From NCBI GenBank assembly GCA_026394095.1, contig JAPKYY010000834.1, positions 1 through 6,781 of the forward strand: 6,781 nt of DNA, in the 5' to 3' direction. Of this stretch, positions 1 through 5,476 are shown one piece after another. Under the pieces are notes generated by a model. The model made no database searches. It worked only from the letters and a program-made list of their open reading frames with translations, and had not been told where the DNA came from. The stretch's first letter is position 1. Each line of letters opens with the position of its first letter. This DNA comes from Acidobacteriota bacterium. GTDB lineage: Bacteria; Acidobacteriota; Terriglobia; Bryobacterales; Bryobacteraceae. The position numbers were made by a program, and so were the translations under genes.

Positions 1-109
1 AAAGTACCGCACGCAGAACCACCTGCAGTAGAAAGATTGCAACCAGCAATAGCGCCACAAAAGGAACGCGACTAGGGGTGCGGGCCGTCACAGTCTTGTG
101 TGACACCAT
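1..109 (-). CDS. N-terminus of a membrane protein, partial at left edge
   Basis: An open frame on the reverse strand begins at an ATG (bases 109-107) and runs off the left edge after 36 codons. It opens with a basic, polar stretch (MVSHKTVTARTPSR), followed by about 20 hydrophobic residues (VPFVALLLVAIFLLQVVL) and then an arginine. This is the pattern of a single-pass membrane anchor or first transmembrane helix with a cytoplasmic N-terminus. An in-frame GTG at bases 91-89 is an alternative start. No good Shine-Dalgarno sequence is visible. The gene would diverge from the VWFA-like gene, leaving a 35-base gap. The family cannot be named from so short a piece, and a chance open frame is possible, but the charge-then-hydrophobic layout is hard to explain otherwise. 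Confidence 0.55.
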   Translation of the reverse strand, partial: MVSHKTVTARTPSRVPFVALLLVAIFLLQVVLRAVL

Positions 110-131
110 TCCGGGAAAACTGGTTCCCGGA
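110..131. promoter_or_regulatory. Inverted repeat between divergent genes (operator or 5' hairpin)
   Basis: Two perfect 8-base arms, TCCGGGAA at 110-117 and TTCCCGGA at 124-131, flank a 6-base spacer. The repeat fills most of the 35-base gap between the reverse-strand start at 109 and the forward start at 145. As DNA it resembles an operator for a dimeric regulator. As RNA it would form a stem whose 3' arm covers part of the GGAGA ribosome-binding site (129-133) of the VWFA-like gene. Its function is inferred only from symmetry and position. Confidence 0.4.
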
Positions 132-144
132 GAATCGAGCGAAA

Positions 145-1044
145 ATGAAGTTAATGGGTTTAATTCTAGTGGCCTTTCTGGCCAGCCTCGAAGCGCAAAG
201 CTGCCCCGCAAATCTGGTGCCAATGCCAGTAACCGTAACGGTGCGCGAGCGCAGCGTGCAGGAGCCCGTCCGCGGCCTCACCGCTCAAGACTTCCTCCTG
301 CGCGGCAAAACCGTGGTGTCGGTGGCAAGCGGTTTGCCCGCAGACATCGTAATTCTCATCGAAGACCGTGGCCGTGGCGGCCTGCTCGCCGGTGCAGCTG
401 ACCTTTTGGTGAAGAGCCTCCTCCCCGAAGATCAGGTCGCGGTTGTCACCTACGGCGTCTCCACAAAAAAACAACTCGCCTTCACGCGCGATCCAAACGC
501 CATTCGTCTGGCGATCGAGAAGGGTGCTGACGGCACCCACCTCCAGATTGCCCGCCCCCTCTACGGCGTCGTCGACGCCTACAAGCTTTTTGGCAAAGCC
601 AGCCCCGCCCGCCAGCGCGCGATTTTCATGATTGGCGACAACATCGATAGCGGCTCACAAATCCGTATCGAGCAATTGGCAGCCAATCTCATCGAAGAGC
701 GCATCAGCCTCGACCTCGCCATCGATCCCGCCCCCTCACGCAAAATTCCAAGGCTGAATGTACCTCCTCCCACAGTTGGCAATGATTCCCCGGCAATGCG
801 ACCGGCCCTAGTCGGCCAGCAGTCTGTTTCGTTGCTCGCAGAGGCCAGCGGCGGCACATCTGATGCCTACGTGCGAGCCGAATTTTTTTCAGAAATGCGC
901 GAGCGCTTGAAGCAGCGCGTCACCCTCACCTACTGCGTGGAGAAGAAGCATGCATCCAAGGTTCCGCAGGTGGAACTCAGCGACGCTGCCAAACAGAAGT
1001 GGCCCAATGCAGAATTGCGTAGCCCCGGAGTTCCTGGACGATGA
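145..1044 (+). CDS. Exported VWFA-like domain protein with degenerate MIDAS
   Basis: A 299-residue protein resembling the VWFA-related family abundant in Acidobacteria. An N-terminal hydrophobic segment (MKLMGLILVAFLASLEA) looks like a signal peptide, so the protein is probably periplasmic or extracellular. Residues 28-52 (PVTVTVRE, then GLTAQDFLL) match the beta-sandwich that precedes the A domain in this family. The A domain spans roughly residues 66-195. Its usual DxSxS metal site reads D74-R-G-R-G78, with both serines lost; T131 (GADGTH) and D165 (IGDNIDSGS) sit where the other MIDAS loops lie. Metal-dependent ligand binding is therefore doubtful. C20 and C264 might form a disulfide; the sequence before C20 is not a proper lipobox. 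The start at 145 is preferred over an in-frame ATG at 100 because it puts the signal peptide first and follows GGAGA at 129-133. The stop overlaps the next start as ATGA. The family call is fairly firm; the role is unknown. Confidence 0.75.
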   Translation: MKLMGLILVAFLASLEAQSCPANLVPMPVTVTVRERSVQEPVRGLTAQDFLLRGKTVVSVASGLPADIVILIEDRGRGGLLAGAADLLVKSLLPEDQVAVVTYGVSTKKQLAFTRDPNAIRLAIEKGADGTHLQIARPLYGVVDAYKLFGKASPARQRAIFMIGDNIDSGSQIRIEQLAANLIEERISLDLAIDPAPSRKIPRLNVPPPTVGNDSPAMRPALVGQQSVSLLAEASGGTSDAYVRAEFFSEMRERLKQRVTLTYCVEKKHASKVPQVELSDAAKQKWPNAELRSPGVPGR

Positions 1045-1943
1045 GCGATTTTGAACTCGATGCAAATGATCCTGCGGCAATGGCCGCCCACCTGCAAACC
1101 CTCGGATGGGGCAGCGTAGACCGGGCACAGCGCATCGGCGACGGCAACATGAACATGACCGTCCGCGCCTGGCACGGCGACAAGACATTCATCTTGAAAC
1201 AAGCCCGCCCCTGGGTGGTGAAGTACCCTCAAATCGCCGCCCCCATTGAGCGCGCTGCCGTAGAAGCCCGCTTCTACTCGCTCGTTGCCAGCACCCCGGG
1301 CGTTGCCTCGCGAATGCCCCGCCTGCTTGGCTTTGACGAAGAGTCCCATCTCTTGATGCTTCAGGATCTCGGCGACTTCCAAATCGAAACCCCAACCGAA
1401 GCAACAGTAATCGAACTCACCGCCTATCTCGTCGGCCTCCACAAAATAGAAGTCGACTCCTTCCCCAACCGGGCGATGCGAGCACTCAACCACGAGCATC
1501 AATACGAGTTCCCGTTGCGAGCAGACAATGGTCTGGGCTTTGAAGCTCTTGCTGCGCCCCTGCTTGCAGATTCGGAATATTGCGCAAGGGTAAAGTCACT
1601 TGGCCAGCGTTACCTTGCCGACGGCAATACCCTCCTGCACGGAGACTTCTTTCCCGGCAGCTGGCTCAACACTTCCGTCATCGACCCCGAGTTCTGTTAT
1701 CTCGGCGATGCCGAGTACGACCTTGGTGTCTTCCTCGCGCACCTCGAGTTGCTGGGTCTCGGCACCCTCTGGCCAACCGTAATCACGCACTACACCAATC
1801 CAGTGAACTGGACCCTGGCCCGCAACTACGCTGGTGCCGAAATCATGCGCCGCCTCATCGGCGTCGCGCAACTGCCTCTCAAGGCAGACCTTGAACAGAA
1901 GAGGCAATGGCTCCGCTTGTCTCGGGAGCTCGTATGTCAATAG
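1041..1943 (+). CDS. MtnK-like sugar kinase (APH/methylthioribose kinase fold)
   Basis: A 300-residue small-molecule kinase of the aminoglycoside-phosphotransferase fold, closest by motif to S-methyl-5-thioribose kinase (MtnK), which makes 5-methylthioribose 1-phosphate in methionine salvage. The glycine-rich loop is IGDGNMN (32-38) and the ATP-binding lysine K53 lies in FILKQARPW, as in MtnK. The catalytic loop is LLHGDFFPGS (198-207) with catalytic D202. The metal site is VIDPEF (213-218), carrying the DPE that MtnK uses where other APH enzymes have other acidic motifs. A late segment GAEIMRRLIGVA (265-276) also matches the MtnK C-terminus. Classical MtnK is near 400 residues, so this is a short form; HGDFFPGS replaces the family's HGDLHTGS, and the substrate may differ. 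It probably acts in the cytoplasm. The start overlaps the previous stop as ATGA with GGAG at 1027-1030. Kinase fold is certain in my view; the methylthioribose substrate is inference. Confidence 0.82.
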   Translation: MSDFELDANDPAAMAAHLQTLGWGSVDRAQRIGDGNMNMTVRAWHGDKTFILKQARPWVVKYPQIAAPIERAAVEARFYSLVASTPGVASRMPRLLGFDEESHLLMLQDLGDFQIETPTEATVIELTAYLVGLHKIEVDSFPNRAMRALNHEHQYEFPLRADNGLGFEALAAPLLADSEYCARVKSLGQRYLADGNTLLHGDFFPGSWLNTSVIDPEFCYLGDAEYDLGVFLAHLELLGLGTLWPTVITHYTNPVNWTLARNYAGAEIMRRLIGVAQLPLKADLEQKRQWLRLSRELVCQ

Positions 1944-2803
1944 TTTTGGCCCTGGCCCTGATGGCCCAAACGCAGGTCTGGATCGATACTGACCCCTCTG
2001 TTGCCCCCGGCGGCAAAGAGGTCGACGACGGCATCGCCCTGCTGCAAGCCTTTGCATCGCCCGAACTCAAAGTGCGCGGTGTCAGCATCGTCTTTGGCAA
2101 TGCCGATCTGCCAACGGCATCGAAGATTGGCCGCGAGATCGTCAGCAAATTCGGGCCTTCTGGTTTACCGGTACACATCGGCGCAAGCAGTGCAGCAGAC
2201 CTGGGCAAGGAGACACCAGCCAGCGAGGCCCTGGCTCGCGAGTTGAGGCAGCGGCGGCTTACGATTCTGATCCTCGGCCCGGCAACCAACGTGGCGACGG
2301 TGCTCAAAAATCACCCCGAGTTGTCCAAACAGATTGACGGTATGGTTGCTGTTGCCGGCCGGCGTCCCGGCCAACTCTTCATCGCCGGGCCAAAGCAACA
2401 AACCCCGTTTCGAGATCTGAACTTCGAACTCGACATTGCTGCCTTTCAGGTCCTGCTCGACTCCGGGGCCCCATTCACGCTGGCCCCCTGGGAGATCTCT
2501 TCAAAGGTTTGGATGAAGGACGCAGAGATGCGTAAGCTCAACACTCCCGGTATGCAGTGGATGATGCCCTCGGTGATCGACTGGCTCGCCTTCTGGAAGG
2601 ACAAGTTCGGCGCAGACGGCTTCAACCCCTTCGATTCATTGGCCGTTGGTGCGCTCGTGGATCGCAAGGATCTGATCTGCTCTCCAATGAGCGCCAGAAT
2701 CGAAAAGGGCCAATTTCTGGTAACACCCGGCAAAGGCGTCACCTACTGCTACGACGTAAAACCGGGCTTCAAGGCTGACCTCTTGCGCCGCTTAGGGAAA
2801 TAA
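1934..2803 (+). CDS. Inosine-uridine-type nucleoside hydrolase, variant metal loop
   Basis: A 289-residue member of the IUNH family, which hydrolyses the N-glycosidic bond of ribonucleosides to a free base and ribose using calcium. The N-terminal metal motif begins as normal, WIDTDP (16-21), but a 7-residue insertion separates D20 from D31-D32 (family form DxDPGxDD). Also present are VFGN (53-56), the LGPATNVA segment (114-121), DLNFELD (161-167, in place of the usual EFNxxxDP) and D234 in NPFDSLAV. The histidine that often precedes that aspartate is Phe here. The protein opens with MSIVLALALMAQT, a possible short signal peptide, though it lacks a basic n-region. The ATG at 1934 overlaps the kinase gene by 10 bases and has GGGAG at 1924-1928, five bases ahead. 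An in-frame ATG at 1907 would add nine residues including an arginine, making a more normal signal peptide, but its GAGG is only two bases away. Substrate is not predictable. Confidence 0.85.
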   Translation: MSIVLALALMAQTQVWIDTDPSVAPGGKEVDDGIALLQAFASPELKVRGVSIVFGNADLPTASKIGREIVSKFGPSGLPVHIGASSAADLGKETPASEALARELRQRRLTILILGPATNVATVLKNHPELSKQIDGMVAVAGRRPGQLFIAGPKQQTPFRDLNFELDIAAFQVLLDSGAPFTLAPWEISSKVWMKDAEMRKLNTPGMQWMMPSVIDWLAFWKDKFGADGFNPFDSLAVGALVDRKDLICSPMSARIEKGQFLVTPGKGVTYCYDVKPGFKADLLRRLGK

Positions 2804-2804
2804 G

Positions 2805-3332
2805 ATGGACCGCCGCACCCTCACGCAAGCGCTCGCTGGAATGCTGGCTCCCGGCAAGGAGCCCGAATCCCTGCTGCTCAAACGCAACGGCTGGATGCCC
2901 AACAACGAGAAGCTCCCGGTCTTGCTTTATCGGGCCCTGGTAACACCCGCTACCTCAGTTGAAGCCTTCGAGGATCTGATTGCAAAGAGCGGCTGGAAGC
3001 CCCAGTGGCGCAACGGCGTCTACCCCTTCCACCACTATCATTCAACGGCTCATGAAGTCCTCGGCTTTGCCCGCGGCGAAGCGAAGTTGATCCTCGGTGG
3101 CGAACTCCCCGGGGGAGTCGAGGTAACCGTCAAGGCCGGCGATCTAGCCGTCCTGCCCTGCGGCACAGGCCATTGCCGCGTCTCGGCCAGCTCTGACTTT
3201 CTCGTGATCGGTGCCTACACCCTCAATCAGGATTGGGACCTCTGCCGTGCCGCACCAGATGCTGCCTCGATTGAGCGCATGAAAAAACTGCCCTACCCAG
3301 CCCAGGGCCCCCTTACTCGCCCTTGGCGCTAA
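2805..3332 (+). CDS. YjlB-type cupin protein
   Basis: A 175-residue single-domain cupin matching the uncharacterised YjlB family. Family hallmarks are the N-terminal GWMPNNEKLPVLLYRA (29-44), GWKPQWRNGVYPFHHYHS (63-80) and WDLCR (144-148). Cupin motif 1 supplies H77, H79 and E84 (HYHSTAHE), and motif 2 supplies H123 (PCGTGH), so all four usual metal ligands are present. Beyond metal binding and a likely small-molecule or dioxygenase-like role, the family's function is not established to my knowledge. About 20 residues precede the family core and begin MDRRTLTQALAGMLA, loosely like a twin-arginine signal but with a weak hydrophobic stretch. The ATG lies one base after the upstream stop, with AGGG at 2794-2797, so it is the last gene of the four-gene operon. 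It ends convergently, overlapping the opposite aldolase gene by 20 bases. No terminator hairpin was seen there. Confidence 0.88.
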   Translation: MDRRTLTQALAGMLAPGKEPESLLLKRNGWMPNNEKLPVLLYRALVTPATSVEAFEDLIAKSGWKPQWRNGVYPFHHYHSTAHEVLGFARGEAKLILGGELPGGVEVTVKAGDLAVLPCGTGHCRVSASSDFLVIGAYTLNQDWDLCRAAPDAASIERMKKLPYPAQGPLTRPWR

Positions 3333-4098
3333 GCTCCTTCAACCGCGCGAGATTCGCCTTGATGCCATGCAAGCCATCAAAGTACAAATTGCCAAAGTTG
3401 ATGAAGCGATAGCCCTGGCTCCAGGCCTTGGCAGAGGCCTCGTAGCCACCCAGCGCAATCCCCGGCACCTTACCCGCACTAGCCACCCGTGCCGGGAAGT
3501 CCTCAAGAAAACGTTGCACATCCGGGTGATTCGTCTGTCCAATATGGCCTAGCGCGGCAGACAGATCCATGGGGCCGGCCAGCACCACATCCACGCCCTC
3601 CACTGCCGCAATCGCCTCCACCTGATCGAGTGCCGCAACCGATTCCACCTGCACCACAATCATCGTTTCGTCGTTGGCATGAGGCAGATATTCTCCCCAA
3701 GGGACATCGTTGTAGAAGGTCCACATGGGAGAAATGCCGCGCGAGCCCATCGGCGGATACTTCGCGTATTGAACAGCCAGCCGTGCCTGCTCTGGCGAAT
3801 CGATCTGCGGAATCATGACGCCCTGAGCGCCGATGTCGAGAGCCTTCTTCATCAGGCTCGGGTCAAGGCCCGCAATGCGCACCAGCGGCATCGCGCCAGA
3901 CTGGCGGATCAGCGGCGGCAGCATCTCTATGGACTCAGAGCCGAAGCTCGAATGCTCCGTATCAATCCACACCCAATCGACACCAGAGGTGGCAACCAGC
4001 TTGGCCGCCAGCGGCGCTGTGCCCATCGTGGCCGAGCCCCAGGCTGTTGCGCCCGTAGCCAACAATTTCTTGACTTTGTTTTCGTAAGGATTAGACAA
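3313..4098 (-). CDS. HpcH/HpaI-family class II aldolase
   Basis: A 261-residue metal-dependent aldolase of the HpcH/HpaI family, whose members reversibly cleave 2-keto acids to pyruvate (or a close analogue) plus an aldehyde. Conserved sites are WIDTEH (44-49, catalytic H49), PLVRI (71-75, carboxylate-binding R74), ALDIGAQGVMIPQI (86-99), YPPMGSRG (114-121), and metal ligands E152 (VQVES) and D178 (AGPMDLSAALG). Homologues include 4-hydroxy-2-oxoheptanedioate, 5-keto-4-deoxyglucarate and 2-keto-3-deoxyrhamnonate aldolases; which substrate applies is unknown. I place the start at TTG (4098-4096), not the upstream in-frame ATG at 4218. The TTG gives the usual family length, has GGGAG (bases 4112-4108) nine bases ahead, and overlaps the upstream stop in TTGTCTAA. 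The extra 40 residues from 4218 lie inside the neighbouring gene and look unlike the family. It is probably translated by coupling with that gene. Confidence 0.9.
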   Translation of the reverse strand: MSNPYENKVKKLLATGATAWGSATMGTAPLAAKLVATSGVDWVWIDTEHSSFGSESIEMLPPLIRQSGAMPLVRIAGLDPSLMKKALDIGAQGVMIPQIDSPEQARLAVQYAKYPPMGSRGISPMWTFYNDVPWGEYLPHANDETMIVVQVESVAALDQVEAIAAVEGVDVVLAGPMDLSAALGHIGQTNHPDVQRFLEDFPARVASAGKVPGIALGGYEASAKAWSQGYRFINFGNLYFDGLHGIKANLARLKELSAKGE

Positions 4099-5071
4099 GG
4101 GGTAGAACTCCCATAAAGGATTGAAGGGCGACGAACTCTGAGGTGATGTCGAGAGTAAGGCTGTCTGCGGCAGCGCTGGCGCCACCGTAGACACCAGTAA
4201 CCAGCCAGGAGCCATCATCGTTCTGAAGAGCAGCGAGGCCGCTTGAAACTTGATCGACTAGAGCGAGATCTTCCGGGTCGCGGGATAGGCGATAAGTCCA
4301 CGCAGCACCCCAGCCGATCTTGCCGCTCTGCGGGGTTTGATAGCGGTCGGCGGCCGCGTGTTTGCTTGCGTGGAGGAAGTTACGGGCCAAAGTCAGCCAG
4401 CGATTGTCACCCGTAAAACCGGCGAGCGAAGTGAGCAGGGCTGCACTGATTCCGTATTGGAAATACCATTGGCGCATCTTTGCGGGGTCTACCAGATAAG
4501 AGCTGGCGTCAGCCTCGGGATACTCAGTCACCAGGCCGTTTTTCCAGCTTGTGTAGAGGCCCTTCGTAAGATCCGGCTGCGCCTGATAAAGATTCGCCAG
4601 CCACTCACCGGCAGCCAGCGCAAGCTCATGCTTCCCTGCATAAAGGCACGCAATACCCGCCATGCTCGTAGTCATGATCTCCTCTGTCGAGCGGGCTTCA
4701 TCGGCAAAGAATCCACCCGAGGCCGCATTGTGCCGCGTCGCAATAAAGCCAGACAGTTTGCGTGCCAGATCCCTGCGTCCCGCCATCACCGCGCCGCAAC
4801 AAAGCCAGGAGTGATTGTAGGTGCGGTAGATGTCAAACCAAGGCACTCCACTCCCGTCCAGATCCCCATCCGGCTTGAGATAACGCGTCTCGACATAATC
4901 AAGAACGCGGTTCGCCTCCAGCACCCGGCCATGGGCCAGAAGTGCAGCAGGGGTCTTGTAATAGGCGCGCAGATCGTCTCCACCACGGAGCGATCCATTT
5001 GCTTCCAGTTGCTTGAGAATCCAGGAGCAACCAAGTTCGGCAGATTGCCAGGCTTTCAGTTGGGTAGGCAT
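4091..5071 (-). CDS. Uncharacterised alpha/alpha-toroid-like protein
   Basis: A 326-residue soluble protein without a signal peptide. I do not recognise a named family, but it has the look of an alpha/alpha-toroid (terpenoid cyclase, prenyltransferase, glucosamine epimerase or glycosidase fold). It is rich in Ala/Leu helices and aromatic turns, with QW-like repeats near both ends: SWILKQLEANGSL (16-28) and SSGLAALQNDDGSW (276-289). Other conserved-looking stretches are LRAYYKTPAALLAHGR (34-49), PDGDLDGSGVPWFDIYRTYNHSW (67-89), RQWYFQYGISAALLTSLAG (200-218), GKIGWGAAW (250-258) and DITSEFV (308-314). No DXDD cyclase motif is visible, so a terpene cyclase activity is unlikely. The ATG at 5071 is preferred; another in-frame ATG at 5110 would add 13 residues. 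Neither has a clear Shine-Dalgarno. It overlaps the aldolase start by 8 bases, so the two products probably share a pathway, perhaps acting on a sugar derivative. Confidence 0.75.
   Translation of the reverse strand: MPTQLKAWQSAELGCSWILKQLEANGSLRGGDDLRAYYKTPAALLAHGRVLEANRVLDYVETRYLKPDGDLDGSGVPWFDIYRTYNHSWLCCGAVMAGRRDLARKLSGFIATRHNAASGGFFADEARSTEEIMTTSMAGIACLYAGKHELALAAGEWLANLYQAQPDLTKGLYTSWKNGLVTEYPEADASSYLVDPAKMRQWYFQYGISAALLTSLAGFTGDNRWLTLARNFLHASKHAAADRYQTPQSGKIGWGAAWTYRLSRDPEDLALVDQVSSGLAALQNDDGSWLVTGVYGGASAAADSLTLDITSEFVALQSFMGVLPLV
4108..4112 (-). promoter_or_regulatory. Ribosome-binding site deciding the TTG start of the aldolase
   Basis: The reverse strand reads GGGAG here, nine bases before the TTG at 4098 and inside the end of the upstream gene. 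It supports the short TTG-initiated aldolase and translational coupling to the toroid-like gene. Confidence 0.6.
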
Positions 5072-5110
5072 GGGTCGAAGTGTTATTGTACGAGTTTCAT
5101 CACACCCCAT
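5072..5110. promoter_or_regulatory. Divergent promoter region, toroid-like gene versus ridA-family gene
   Basis: Thirty-nine bases separate the two divergent ATGs, the only space for promoters of both units unless they lie inside genes. On the reverse strand TACAAT (5090-5085) is a fair -10 element, which would leave a leader of only about seven bases. On the forward strand TATTGT (5084-5089) overlaps it and is a weaker candidate. No convincing -35 box and no Shine-Dalgarno is seen for either gene, so near-leaderless transcripts are possible. Confidence 0.3.
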
Positions 5111-5476
5111 ATGCAATTTATTGATTCCGATCTCGACTTCCCCATTAGCTCTGCCGTAGTCCACAGTGGCCGTGTCTTTGAAGCGGTTGTCACAGGCATC
5201 CCCGACGGCGAATCGAGGCCCGTCCCCGGCGGCGCAGCAGCCGAAATGCGGGAGTGCTTCCGTCAGCTCGACATCCTCCTCGCCGCCGCAGGCGTAGACC
5301 GCTCTTCCATCTGCACCGCAAGGCTCTATCTGCAGGACGTTCTAACCGAAATTCGCGAAGTAAATGTTGTCTGGAAAGAATACTTCGGCAATCATCCCGT
5401 GGTGAGGCGTGCTTACGGCGTTCAACTCCAATCCGGCATGCGTGTGGAGGCAGCATTCACCGCTGAGCTGCCTTGA
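5111..5476 (+). CDS. RidA/YjgF-family protein
   Basis: A 121-residue protein of the RidA/YjgF/UK114 family, normal length for the family. Well-studied members hydrolyse reactive enamine/imine intermediates released by PLP enzymes. Supporting segments are VFEAVVTGIPDG (22-33), the helix AAEMRECFRQLDILLAAAGVD (43-63), CTARLYLQDV (68-77), VWKEYFGNHPVVRRAYGV (87-104) and the last strand MRVEAAFTAEL (110-120). R99 aligns with the arginine that is essential for deaminase activity in RidA. The C-terminal glutamate of E. coli RidA (VEIEAIA) seems to be Ala115 here, suggesting a subfamily other than archetypal RidA. The start is ATG at 5111 because the same frame upstream, open to 4337, is antisense to the toroid gene. 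There is no clear ribosome-binding site. The stop overlaps the transporter start as TTGA, linking it to transport of a substrate. Confidence 0.85.
   Translation: MQFIDSDLDFPISSAVVHSGRVFEAVVTGIPDGESRPVPGGAAAEMRECFRQLDILLAAAGVDRSSICTARLYLQDVLTEIREVNVVWKEYFGNHPVVRRAYGVQLQSGMRVEAAFTAELP

Noticed and set aside
1..75. Forward frame ending at a TAG (73-75), as the tail of a gene entering from the left
   Set aside because: The 24 codons read as polar residues without features, whereas the reverse strand in the same place encodes a clean basic head plus hydrophobic helix.
100..144. Upstream ATG for the VWFA-like gene
   Set aside because: It would put 15 polar residues before the signal peptide, overlap the divergent reverse-strand start and include the inverted repeat.
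930..1502. Reverse-strand 190-codon open frame across the kinase gene
   Set aside because: It is antisense to strongly supported kinase motifs and has no recognisable domain; it arises from GC-rich codon use.
1596..2057. Reverse-strand 153-codon open frame across the kinase-hydrolase junction
   Set aside because: Antisense shadow of two genes with clear family motifs.
3679..4116. Forward 145-codon open frame across the aldolase gene
   Set aside because: Antisense to the conserved aldolase active-site region; the product is arginine- and histidine-rich and matches nothing I know.
4099..4218. ATG-initiated N-terminal extension of the aldolase
   Set aside because: It lies inside the upstream gene and does not resemble the family N-terminus. 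The TTG at 4098 has a good ribosome-binding site and gives the normal length.
4091..5071. Terpene or squalene cyclase
   Set aside because: QW-like repeats are present, but there is no DXDD catalytic motif and the protein is about half the length of squalene-hopene cyclases.
4337..5110. Long forward open frame upstream of and in frame with the RidA-family gene, giving a 379-residue fusion
   Set aside because: Everything before 5111 is antisense to the toroid-like gene and reads as basic, low-complexity protein. The RidA family begins naturally at the ATG at 5111.
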